Numbered from the stretch's first letter, positions 1-9,574 are shown. The stretch is 15,959 nucleotides of DNA from Rhizomucor pusillus (GCA_900175165.2 FWWN02000528.1:1-15959), one strand, 5' to 3'. Translations and numbers: made by a program. Notes: a model not told the origin generated them from the letters alone.

Positions 1-2721
1 CGATTGTTCGCAACATCGACAGCTCCTAATACGGAATATGTGACCATTTATAACTTATTGACGAACCTTTCAGTGACCTACCTTTGTTTTTCTCATATTC
101 ATCGTAGACAGCAGGTCGACACATCGAACGGAAATCACGCTCCTCTGCAAAGTAACGGCGGATAACTTCATCACTGCGTGTAGTGACGCCGCAATTACTA
201 ATGACAACTTTTGGCTGACGATCTCTCAAAGCCGTGACAAAAACTTCGTCGACTGTAGACTTCATACAGACAAAATCACCGAATTCTTCTCCAAGTGCAT
301 CGAGGATGTTGTTTGCCGGCATACCGCGGGGCCAATATCGCCGCTTCTTCACTTGCATGATGGAAAAGAGGCCATGCTTTTTCATCTCTCGCACCATCAG
401 CGGCGAGCCAAACCAGGAATCAGCGATTATGGTTCGCCCTGGATGAAACCATGGCTTGGTGAGGCGACAGACGGACGCAATGTCCTTATGACTATATCGG
501 TCATCAAACTCTTGAAGTACTGTATCGCCACTGAAATCGAGCTGGATGATACAGCAGGTGGTCGTGTCTGCGACAGTCTTGTACTCCTGTCCAACAGAGT
601 GCGGCTTTCTAGGGACTTTCTTAATGTTTGGCATCCCCTTACCGAGCCACTGATTCATGCTCTCATCCACGCATAAGTAACGACCAGGCGTCAAGGCATC
701 CTGCAAATTAGCATTGTATGCCCTGAGGAATCCACGAATTTGATACAGGGGATCTTGTTGGTGCCTATTACGATTAATTACATAATGTTTGCAAGTTTCT
801 CAACAATCTTAGAATAAGTTTTGCTTACTGGGCAGCGTCAGGGCGACAGAAAACGTGAATTTTCGTTATAAATTTGAAACGCTCGATTGGTATATAGTCA
901 CCAAAGTTGATTACCAACAGATTTGGGAATTCAAACTGGAATGTAACCTCCATAAGAGGCGCCAAGATATCGTGGACAAAAGTGTCTTCTCCGGTCAACG
1001 AAAATGGCCTAGCAATTTTGAAGCTCGGCAAACTTAAGCAGAAATGACATGTCAGAGCTTGGATACCAGCAGTTCGCTCACAAACAATCAACTTACACCC
1101 GATGTAAAACATTGGCTATAACTAGACCGAGATCGTCGTCACTGCTGATACCTTCTTGCAAATAAGATATTGTTGTTGCTTGCACAGATTTCCAGTCAGA
1201 GTATATGCTCTTTGTGAAAAATGATGCAGCATTAGACATGATAACAATACAAGTGCGCATAAATGGATCATACCGATTCACACTGAGAACACCACTGCAA
1301 AGCTTTAGCGCTCGCAGTAGGCATCTGGTCATATAATCCCAGGGTGTTAATAATACGATGATGACATTGTGCGCCGATATATCTGGTCACAGAGTTTATG
1401 ATATCCTCTGCAAAACGAGATACACGGTTTATATCCCTAATTTTCAGTGTAAGTATGATACCGACACAAAAGCTCTTGTTTGCCCTGGACCTACAGCAAG
1501 CGCATGTCGGATAGAGATTCCGGAGTGGTCATTTTTATGCAGCTGTGAGCGAACTTGTTGCATTTGTGGGACATGTCAATATCGTCCACGATCCACGATG
1601 TGACAGCAGTGTCGAAAGTCTGCTCTTGTTCATTGTCATCCTCCACCAGATCATACAGCCCGTTTCGAAGCGGATGGTGATCGATCGTGAGATCAGAGGG
1701 CAATTTGTCACATTGCAGTTCGTCATCAATAAGAGTAGGCGAGATACTTTGAGTATCTCCTACATCATCGCACTCTTCTACGGTCTACATATGTACAAGT
1801 ACGTTGATAAGATTCGATTCCATGATGATCAGAGATTGCATATACCTGATCTTTTCTGCTGTCATTGACTTCCGCCTTGTCTTGGTCGCGAGGCGAAAAC
1901 TCATGGGCCGTTTTTTGCTTCTTTTGTGCGTGATTTTCTATACAGGATTATTAAGTTCAGTTAAATTAACTTCGTGATGTTACCACTTGCAAATCCTACC
2001 TTCCGACTGCCAGACATCCTGATTGCTATCGTCTACGGAAAGAACATCAAACATGAGGATCATTTAGCAAATTATTCTATATTTCCAGAACCTACCTTGC
2101 GGCGGAACTGCAGCGATTTCCCCGTTCTCGTCCTCTTTGCACATTTAATATTACGTAGCAAAGGATAGCATATTTTATTCTTACTAGGTTTCCCGCAATC
2201 TGGCTTGCTCCTGCTGCAATAGATAGAGCTTGAGAGGATACTTTTTATCATGCGCAGTGAAGAACGGCTTAGTAGCATTTACGTGTCATTTTCCATGGTG
2301 AAAGCTTACCACAGGACTCCTCCTTAATCTTCGTTATTCTTTCCATATGATATTTGTTCATTTTCAAGTTGAGCTCGAGTTCTTTCATGTGAGTTTCCCT
2401 AAACATCTTCTTTTGTTGGATACTGTCCCAGTACTCTTCCGCATCCGTCCATTTGCAGATCTAAATTAAAGATAGCTGGTAACATTGACCAAGACTTCTA
2501 CAATTTTCTATAGTCACCTCGAAGTTGCTGCGGACGATCGCTTTTGCCCAGTTTTGGATATCGTTATTAACGCCCTGGTTAAATGCAAGCGACTTTATAC
2601 CGCACCGGAACTTCTGTTTGGTAGCAACACGATCTTCTTGTTGAAATAGTTCGTAGAAAGCAGGGAGACTGAAATCAAGGTAATGCTGTTTGAAGTAAGC
2701 TGAAACACTCATCGATCCCAT
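1..2721 (-). CDS. Chimeric multi-exon gene: unknown N-terminal region joined to a piggyBac DDE transposase domain (3' end beyond window)
   Basis: My splice model, read on the minus strand, has exons 2721-2518, 2460-2310, 2240-2185, 2132-2096, 2032-2000, 1937-1846, 1784-1495, 1436-1274, 1209-1097, 1032-829, 764-82 and 25-1. All introns are 52-69 nt, GT...AG, and every junction keeps frame, giving 683+ residues. An in-frame TGA lies six codons upstream of the start ATG. Residues 1-118 form a probably helical region (KWTDAEEYW at 71-79, then charged helices). Residues 138-270 are acidic and include KKQKT. Residues 288-411 contain RPFSLTGEDTFVHDILAPL. From about 413 the protein is piggyBac-like (FGDYIPIERFKF, VDESMNQW, IIADSWFG). 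The expected catalytic Asp residues are D481, D563 and D679; spacing 82 and 116 is close to piggyBac's 78 and 101. D679 (GAVDVANN) appears only after intron 11 is removed. I do not recognise the N-terminal half. It may be a fused host gene or part of a fungal piggyBac lineage. The domain call is firm; the outer exon boundaries are less so. Confidence 0.7.
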
Positions 2722-3022
2722 AATTGAAAAAGAGGTTCACTGATCCGTCGCCCTGTACGCGCTCTGTGCTGCATTAATCACTCTTTCGCTCACTGAAAAT
2801 ATCCTGTGACGCGATTCGTGCTGCGCACGCTCATTCCAGTCATCAACTCGAAAGGCCTCGGACAATTACGCTTCGCATACCATGTAAACTGAATCGAAAG
2901 GTGGTGTATTGCATTACTGATTCTTTACAAGCTTCCATGATTTACCATGATTTCCTAGCTAGTTGTGTATCAAGCTATCAAGATCCGTGGCCAGCAACTT
3001 TGAGTGGCACCTTTGAACAATA
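2722..3022. other. Gene-free interval upstream of the piggyBac chimera
   Basis: No supported coding sequence is visible here. By position it should hold the promoter and 5' leader of the minus-strand chimeric gene, but I see no convincing TATA box. Confidence 0.4.
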
Positions 3023-3403
3023 CTATTGAGCAGCGCCGTTGAGCAGCTGTTTCATGTCGGGACGGTGTGGTGCTTCTGTTGCAAGAAGTGGATGTATGGC
3101 TCCCGGGCCGGGAGACCTGGAAGCAGCGTGGGTGATGCCATGCGCTTTCACACGTACATCGGCAGAACTTTGTTGAACCTGGCTTGTGTGGTTTAGGCTA
3201 GCAAGTCGTTCGAGATCGCGCTCTTCTGGTTGCTGCTGCATGCAATCAAGTTTTCTGGCAAGTCGTTCTAGATCGCGCGCCCAGTTCAATTCAGGAAGAG
3301 CTCGCGAGTTCCGCAGATTATGGTTGTCGGTTATCTGCACGTTCGTAAGCGCACAATGCAATGAGGTTATTAATGCCTCTGGCAGATCATACGAATGGCC
3401 CAT
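3023..3403 (-). CDS. Small hypothetical ORF with an internal repeat
   Basis: This 126-codon open frame starts at an ATG that follows closely after an in-frame TGA. I recognise no family. Within it RDLERLA occurs twice, 19 residues apart, which matches a near-perfect 21-nt direct repeat in the DNA. The second half is rich in Ser, Pro, His and Ala and looks low in order. A GC-rich inverted repeat lies at 3100-3114. It may be one exon of a larger or decayed minus-strand gene together with the broken segment at 3639-4010, or a chance frame. No promoter or splice evidence decides between these. Confidence 0.3.
   Translation of the reverse strand: MGHSYDLPEALITSLHCALTNVQITDNHNLRNSRALPELNWARDLERLARKLDCMQQQPEERDLERLASLNHTSQVQQSSADVRVKAHGITHAASRSPGPGAIHPLLATEAPHRPDMKQLLNGAAQ
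3201..3278. repeat. 21-nt direct repeat, two copies
   Basis: The copies at 3201-3221 and 3258-3278 share GCAAGTCGTTC then G or T then AGATCGCGC, with one mismatch in 21. The 57-nt period is a multiple of three, so both copies read as RDLERLA on the minus strand. Confidence 0.85.
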
Positions 3404-3638
3404 TCATTTAAGCGCGAGATACTATAGCTAGTATTTTCTATTTAGATAGTCTTGTTTTTTGCATGCCAAATTTCAATAAAGCTTTGGATGTATGAGCTAG
3501 AATTTCCTTTTGCTTTTGCGAGTGCGAATGAATAGCACCGTTCCTTTCAGGATTGACGCGTTTCTTTTGTTTGCTATGGAGAGCAACGCGAGCATTTCAT
3601 GAATCTATACTTATATGCTGTTTCCTAGATCTCTGTAA

Positions 3639-4010
3639 TCAATTGCAGTTGGTGACATATGTAAACCTAAGCTGGAGTACGGAAATCATGAGACGAGCAA
3701 AAGCGACAAATTCCTGGCTTGCAGCATCTCCATTTCTGAAAGCATCTCAAGTAAATATACCGGCTCTTGGAGCCTTTGTAGGCACGTTCAGTTTCTCTCT
3801 GGAGTCCGTCATTAGATTGACGAAAACCGCACGGATGTGCTTTCTGTCCGACAAAAGCGCAACGTTTGGCGACCTTCCTGGATAGATATGAGGCTTTATG
3901 ACCAAAACGCCTTTGTATGCTTCGATGTTTCTGACGTGCCGTACGTGGCCAAGGATATTTGATGGCAAGCCTTCCTGTTGAGTTGAAGTGGCCGTTGGGT
4001 CGAATGATTT
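3639..4010 (-). pseudogene. Coding-like segment with an internal stop, probable gene remnant
   Basis: Read on the minus strand from 4010, just after a plausible acceptor (CTTGGTAG preceded by CTGAC), the frame gives 87 codons, including KGVLVIKPHIYPGRSP and REKLNVPTKAPRAGIF. It meets TGA at 3749-3747, then continues open in the same frame with DAFRNGDAASQEFVAFARLM to a second stop at 3639. Composition on both sides of the first stop looks protein-like, so I favour a remnant broken by one nonsense change. The first stop lies within a possible intron bounded by GTATAT and TTTCAG, but that would be only about 25 nt, shorter than any other intron here. I do not recognise the family. An overlapping 148-codon frame (4113-3667) is Arg/Cys-rich and looks spurious. 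Confidence 0.35.
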
Positions 4011-4260
4011 CTACCAAGATAGTCAGGAATATTCTTCTTTTCACACGGTAATCAAAACTGATTAAACATGAAAACAAGTCAATGAAGAGTATATATGTTG
4101 AATGATACAGCATGAAGTGATATAGATAATGAGAAGAATTGGGCAGAAATGATATACGGTGTCCAGCACTCAGGCCTTCTTCCAGTCCTTGCCTCGCAAT
4201 CCCTAAATTAAATCTTTAAACGATGATGGCTTATGAGACTGCAAACATCCGACAAGTAAT

Positions 4261-5460
4261 TTATCTTCTCTGCTTACCAAGATATGACGGATGTAGTAAT
4301 TGACCTCGTTCCTCCAGAATAAGTAGCCGCTGGTGGCAATATTCATCTTGATGGATTGTAATGCCATGGAATTCAGGATACTCGTAGCATCTAAATCCGG
4401 ATTTCAAAGCAAGGAGTGTGATAGCGGACTGGTCCTGGCGATGATTTAAGCGGGAAGAGCCTGGCGGTGCAATGCAATTTTTATCTAGGCCGCATTCATA
4501 CCACGGTGTGATGATTTCATCTACGATCCGTGGATTATCTGCATCGAATCCGAGCGCCGCACCGTTGCAGTTTTCGAGAGTCTCGAATGTCTTTCTAGGA
4601 ATGGTAAGATATTTGAATATGCCTGGATGGTTGAACTTGGAGCCGACAACGCCTGTGCTTCGCGGTGACCAGAAGCCATGGCGACGAATGTACTCGGGGA
4701 TCATGCGCATGAACAATGCATTGGGTATATCGCCTGTATCCAGCCACACGATTATGCCACCGTAACGTTCTTGGACTTGCTTTACAATGCCTGTCTTCCA
4801 CGCATACTCGCCACGATTCACGCGGATATCCCAAAATTTGGGATACGCTGCATAATCAAATGTTACGAGCTCGTCCAAGAAATCGACGCTCTGCAAGTTC
4901 TTTAAGATTTGATTGTGCTGCTCCGTCAAACCAATGTCGTAGACGACGATTCGAGGAAAGATCTCAGGATCCACGTATTTTTTGGTCTCTTGCAATGCAT
5001 ACAGCATACTTTCAAGCGCACAGAAATGATTCGCACTAGCTGCCGTAACAAGTGTAAATGATAATTTCTCTGCTGCTGGTTCTTCTCCCACTTTTTGGTC
5101 GTCTTCTTCCGTGTCTAAAAAACCCTTTTCGTCCGGCTTCGTCGAAAGTTCACTTTCTTCTTCTAATACATCCTGCTGCTCACCCTCGACGCGGGGAGAC
5201 ACTCTGGTCGCGGTCGGCGTGTCCGCAGGGTTTCCATGGGGACCGTCCAGACGTGCTGGATGACAACTATTGTCAATGCAAGAATCGTTCAGCTGTTCAT
5301 CTACTTTATATATTCAGTATCTCCGAGAGTCACGCTGTAAAGCCTTCTTTTGCAAACCTGAAGCTGATGTGTCTAGTCTGCTTTGTCGTGCGATGAAGAT
5401 GATGCAGATTACAGCGAATGCGAGAATAAAATGCAAGGTATGAGGGCGTTTAAGCGCCAT
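4261..5460 (-). CDS. Type II membrane protein with DUF1647-like glycosyltransferase-type domain
   Basis: There are two exons, 5460-5358 and 5300-4261, separated by a 57-nt intron (GTTTGC...GTAG). The product is 380 residues. The start is the first ATG after an in-frame stop. A short basic N-terminus precedes one hydrophobic segment at about residues 9-24, as in a Golgi/ER signal-anchor protein. An acidic, probably disordered stem follows (about 68-112). The luminal domain begins near 115 (FTLVTAASANHF) and carries IVVYDIGL, EYAWKTGIV, WLDTGD at 220-225 and NHRQDQSA ending near 327. These match my memory of the DUF1647 pattern (YDLGL, YAWKPL, W-D-S/T, QDQSA). WLDTGD resembles the DxD metal and nucleotide-sugar site of GT-A enzymes, so glycosyl transfer is likely, with unknown donor and acceptor. 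A GTAAGC near the stop could hide one further small exon; the plain ending KQRR-stop is simplest. Confidence 0.8.
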
Positions 5461-6881
5461 GATGGCGTAATAATGTAGTATACGTATTAAGGACTGTATT
5501 CAGAGCTAGCAAGTGTCTGAAAATTCGATGCTCGTCAGGTGGGCGTAGGTCTCAGTGGATCTCTGCGGGTGTTGCCAAATGCGGGGCGTTCGAAATGAAA
5601 AAAAAAGCGCGGAGTTGCTATGATTCTATTATTATTGTGGATCGCGAACATCATCCATTTTAGCACCTGGATCAAGAAATCAGATAGTATCCAGAATACT
5701 GTATGGATCAAGTGGAACGTGAAAAAATATAACGTGCAGGAACAGGGTCAAGTATAGGAATGGATTGTCGCTGGGTGCTTTCTGCTTCACCGTCATGCTG
5801 TACACTATTGCATTAAACAGCTCAACAAGGCGTTAAAATCGGCCTTGGCAAGATATCATGTGCATAAAGTCACTCTTGGGAAGAAGAAGAGATTATCCGC
5901 CTCTGGTCTTTGATTTTCTTACAAGTCTTTACGACAATGTCCTGCATTTGACACTCCATCATTGTCACCCGAAAAATACGGTTCTTTCAGTAATATTTAC
6001 CTCAGCAGAAAGATATAACCCTGTAGCTTAACAAACACAGCACATTCAAGAGACATCGAGCTCAGTAAACATTGGGATAGCAACTGAATAAGACCCTCTA
6101 GATCAACTGAAATTAGAGAGTATAATGTATATCGTACGGACTCTTCTCCATCTTCAACATCTCTCGCTCGTGGTCTTCTGCTACCGGAAGCGAAAGGGAA
6201 GACGTTGGGCAAGAGAGTCCATCAGCTTGAGTTGTATTTTATTCCATAGTTCATATTTAGACTATTTCCACTTCACTTGTACATCTTTATTTTTCTCTGT
6301 CCTGTAAATTTGATACACTCTATAGTATGTCATATTGAAACATAAGAGAGCAGTGAGGTATCTTCTTATTTTCACAATGTACGCCTTACGTGCGTAGGAT
6401 TACACATCGCTGCGACGATCGAGTCCGAGCGCAAAAATTACAGGATAACCACTTTGCTTCCTTTACTGCGACTCTTGGCATGACTTCATCAGCTTTGATT
6501 TTCAGACTACTTTATCTGAGTATTTATGGTTATTTGGAATCGATCTGCTTCAACAAAATGTCGGCGACTAAAGCTTGTGATGTAAGAAGTTTCTTGTTCC
6601 TGAGGGTTTGCAGTGGCAATGTATCAGTACAATGTCGGTCCTGCTTCCAGGGATTGATGTGATTTGAAAGGCAATATATCCATTTACCATTGAACGAACC
6701 AAAATCTGTGCGTCGGTTTTAAATCTATATATCATCATGATTGCCGCTGTTTCAGTGTTCGAAAAAAAAAGCTATAAAAGAGGACGAATCTGCTACGTTG
6801 GGACAGCATTCTATCTTCTTTCATTGATTTAACCCATCCTTACATTCTTTTTATTTCCTCTTCTCATCACACTCCTTCAAG
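5461..6881. other. Gene-poor divergent intergenic region
   Basis: This 1.4-kb interval lies between the minus-strand glycosyltransferase-like gene and the plus-strand thaumatin-like gene. Open frames at 5997-6212 (minus), 6125-6307 and 6390-6662 (plus) lack recognisable motifs and read as chance. Apart from the TATA box listed separately I see no defined element. It probably contains both promoters. Confidence 0.5.
6773..6779 (+). promoter_or_regulatory. TATA box of the thaumatin-like gene
   Basis: The heptamer TATAAAA follows an A-tract and lies 103 nt upstream of the first ATG. Pyrimidine-rich leader sequence (about 6810-6880) follows, where transcription would be expected to start and the 5' UTR to run. 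Confidence 0.65.
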
Positions 6882-7695
6882 ATGATGCTTTTCAAGGTCC
6901 TTTCCCTCGCTGCTATCGCTGGCGTTAGCTTGGCTGCTCCAGCATCTTCTTCTCCTTCTCCCACCTCTTCTTCCGTCACATCTTCCCGCTTTTCCTCCTC
7001 CTCTTCTTCCTCATCTTATTCGGCTGGTCCTTCTCACTCTTCGTCCGGCAACTCGACTTCCAGCGGTGGCAATGGCGGTGGCGGTGACGTAACCGTTACA
7101 GTCAAGAACAGCTGCGGTTCTGGTCTCAAGGTGTACAAGCTTACCAACGGTGGCGGTAAACAAGAATCTCACCGACGTCAGCGCCGGTTCCTCGCACGAC
7201 TTCCAGGTCGACTCCAACTGGTCCGGCCGTTTCTGGGGCTGTAAGGACGGTAATGATTGCGGTAACTATGGCTCCGCTGTATCTCTAGCCGAATTCTTGT
7301 TCAAGGGCTGCGGTGGTCAAGACTTTTACGATATCTCGTTCGTCGACGGTTTCAACTTGCCTCTCAATATCTCGCCTGAAGGCGGTGAAGGCGACTGTGG
7401 CCATCCTTCCTGTCCTTCGCTTCCCTCTTGCCCCAAGGAACTTCAGACGGACGGAGGTGCTTGCAAGAGTGCGTGCGCCGCTTTCAACAATGACGAATAC
7501 TGCTGCCGCGGCGAATACAACTCTCCTGAAAAGTGCAAGGCTAGTGAGTACGCTGACAAGTTTAAGTCTGGCTGCAAGGACGCTTACAGCTATGCTTACG
7601 AGGACAAGACAAGCACTTTTGGTTGCAAAGCTTACAAGTACACTGTTACTTTCTGTCCAAACGGCGGCGGTAGCAGTGGTGGCAACAATTATTAA
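6882..7695 (+). CDS. Secreted thaumatin-like protein, interrupted by a one-base frameshift
   Basis: Residues 1-19 are a signal peptide (hydrophobic core, likely cleavage near SLAAP). A Ser/Thr-rich linker of about 45 residues ending in a Gly run follows, likely O-glycosylated. The thaumatin fold starts at VTVTVKNSCGSGLKVY. After NGGG, near 7150-7160, the frame moves by one base and continues with NKNLTDVSAGSSHDFQVDSNW, SGRFWGC, LAEF, DFYDISFVDGFNLP and a Cys-rich tail ending TFCPNG. These include the Arg, Glu and Asp positions of the acidic cleft seen in the family. I count 15 Cys rather than an even number; KGC appears to be the extra one. Such proteins act in the cell wall or outside the cell, some with glucan-binding or glucanase activity. 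No intron of plausible size explains the shift, so it is either a sequencing error or a recent disabling mutation. Confidence 0.85.
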
Positions 7696-7761
7696 ATTTA
7701 ATTCCCACATACCAATGGCAGCAGGACTGTCAAATTGTACACAAGCTTTAGAAAAGAAGGA

Positions 7762-7767
7762 AATAAA
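7762..7767 (+). terminator. Probable polyadenylation signal of the thaumatin-like gene
   Basis: AATAAA lies 67 nt after the stop codon of the thaumatin-like gene, a normal distance for a fungal 3' end. Confidence 0.5.
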
Positions 7768-7770
7768 ATA

Positions 7771-9533
7771 ATGATATCCTCATCAATATCCATTTTTTTA
7801 CAGGATGGATATTCATATCTACGTAGCCTGTCGACGATGCTAGGTTTAAAATATTGATTGATTGAAATATATCGACAAAAGAAGTATTGTGTGATATTCC
7901 ATCATCCGCTTTAGAGTTTGTTACAACGGTGCAGTTCATTAATATACCGATGACACAAAAAAGGTCTTTGGAATGCACGGAGTACGATATTTTTTTCTTG
8001 CAGTTGACAAGTTTCGTCATTTTGCGTCACGTGGCCTACCGTCTCTAATTGCAATACTTTCCTGAAACAGGCTGGGGCCCACGGTTCGAGAGGTGACCCG
8101 ACTGTTTGAATGCATTCTATGCGACGCAGACGATGAATCTTCGGAGAAGAAAGACAGGGAGAAGATTAAGGAGGGTCTTTGAAAACAGCAGTGTCTTGTA
8201 TATATGCGTACAGTTTCGATGTATCAATTTCTATTGCGCAAATACATAATAGAAATTTAGAGAATCTTTAATACCTTACTCGACTCTTCCATTGCACCGG
8301 TTCGAGGAAGAGCTCGGTATCCAGCATATGCAGTCTACGTTTTGAATCAACAGACACGTATACACCTCATTATACAATGGAAGGACTGATCATGCCATAC
8401 GTTTTCTAGTCATCACCGGTGCTGTAACGGCAGAAAATATTCTAGTTCCAATGCTTCAAACCTGAACTGACCAGACTCCTATGAATCCATGTAGAAAACT
8501 TGTCATTGTTCTTGACACTTGAATCGTACATAGATCAAGCTCTTGTACCTTGCACGGTAAACTTTTGCTTGCACAGTTCTAGAGCATGCTGGTACGCGAC
8601 TCGGTTACGTGCGTTCCTAGTCCTCTCTTCTTTGACGGGTTTTCCTTCTGTTTTTTCACGGGTGCATGAAGGACTGTTTGGTATCACACTGGATTTAGAT
8701 AACTCGCCGTAGCAATTGAAGTGATCCCATGGTCAGGTACAGAGCACCTTGGGTCGGGGTGGGCTGAGCATGGAGTGGGACGCGGCACGGTCCTGTGTGT
8801 AAAGTGGAGTGGTACAAATCACTGGAGCGCTCAGATCAGATGAATGCAGTTGTGCAACCGAACACGGCCACGGCGAGGTCAGAGGGTCAGGAAGAAATGA
8901 TCACTAACCAATAAGATCGGCGACGCTCGGCGCAATCTTGCATCTTGCAGAACATCAGCGGGGGTGGAATTCCAGAGTTTGGCGGGTCGTCCAGCAGCTT
9001 GAGAGGCAACAGGTGTGCTTGTGTCTGTTGCCAGATGAGGCAAGCCCTGTGCTTGTGCAGGACAAATTTAAGGCAACGATCATCATCAATCGTCCTTTTT
9101 CCTTTGTAGCCCCATTTAACCTATTTTTTAGATTTGCCTGTACACAAAGAGTAGGAAGTAATATACGGTAAGTGATGCTGGGCTGTGTGCGACATACACG
9201 TACACTCTTATTTTCCCTTCCACTCCCCCCATCGCCCCAGAGTGGGTAAATCGTATGCACTACTACTTCTGGTTCTCACATTCACGTTGTCCAAACAGCT
9301 TGCCCCGCAATTTTCTCACAATTGTACCGTCGTTCTCTCTTCCTCTTGCTCTCATTCTACTCATTTCGGCCGAGGTCACTCAATAGTTCAGATTCCACCT
9401 TCGAACGATCAAAGGTCATCTCTTTTCCTCTCTCTGTGGAGTAAACAGAGTTTCTGTTACTTTTCTATTCTTATTTCCTCCTCTCAGGATACCCTCACAC
9501 CCCCAACTCTTCGAATTGACTGTATGGTCCCCT
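7771..9533. other. Gene-poor region upstream of the HMG gene
   Basis: There is no supported gene in these 1.76 kb; frames at 8500-8712, 8938-9171 and 9185-9574 carry no recognisable motif. A CCAAT sequence sits at 8908-8912. A strong donor (GTAAGT) begins at 9168 and a strong pyrimidine-rich acceptor (CTCCTCTCAG) ends at 9487, so a 320-nt intron in the 5' leader of the HMG gene is possible. The stretch 9200-9490 is pyrimidine-rich, as in many fungal promoters and leaders. Confidence 0.4.
9168..9487 (+). other. Candidate 5' leader intron of the HMG gene
   Basis: GTAAGT at 9168 matches the donor consensus used elsewhere in the window, and a long pyrimidine tract ends in CAG at 9487, 46 nt before the coding ATG. 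At 320 nt it is far longer than the coding introns here, so this is tentative. Confidence 0.3.
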
Positions 9534-9574
9534 ATGGCCTACCAGCAGCATACCCAGCTCTACCCGCCACATAG
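9524..9574 (+). promoter_or_regulatory. Upstream ORF overlapping the HMG gene start
   Basis: An ATG 10 nt before the chosen start opens a 16-codon frame (MVPYGLPAAYPALPAT) that ends inside the main coding sequence in another frame. If present in the mRNA it would reduce initiation at 9534. Neither ATG has a purine at -3. Confidence 0.35.

Noticed and set aside
1491..1600. CxC-type zinc-finger reading (TCACC) upstream of exon 8
   Set aside because: It needs a frame with a stop close upstream; the GTAGGT to ATTAG splice joins the acidic exon to exon 8 in phase and removes this reading.
2072..2278. Minus-strand 68-codon frame, with another local reading (KKYPLKLYLLQQEQARL) ending near an AATAAA
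   Set aside because: Neither can be joined in phase to the flanking exons, while the short exon 2240-2185 in a third frame joins both sides without a stop.
3100..3114. GC-rich inverted repeat CTCCCGGGCCGGGAG
   Set aside because: Seven-base arms with a one-base centre cannot form a normal hairpin loop, and no run of T follows; probably incidental.
3667..4113. 148-codon minus-strand frame
   Set aside because: Arg/Cys/Tyr-rich with no motif; it overlaps a more protein-like frame on the same strand.
5997..6662. Short frames on both strands (5997-6212, 6125-6307, 6390-6662)
   Set aside because: No motifs, no splice links, and composition typical of AT-rich non-coding sequence.
7285..7771. Frames overlapping the thaumatin-like gene on both strands
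   Set aside because: Shadows of a clear coding sequence; low-complexity Val/Ala or Thr/Leu strings without motif.
8060..8100. Possible tRNA B-box (GGTTCGAG) near 8084
   Set aside because: No matching A-box or acceptor stem around it; I found no tRNA, rRNA or CRISPR array anywhere in the window.
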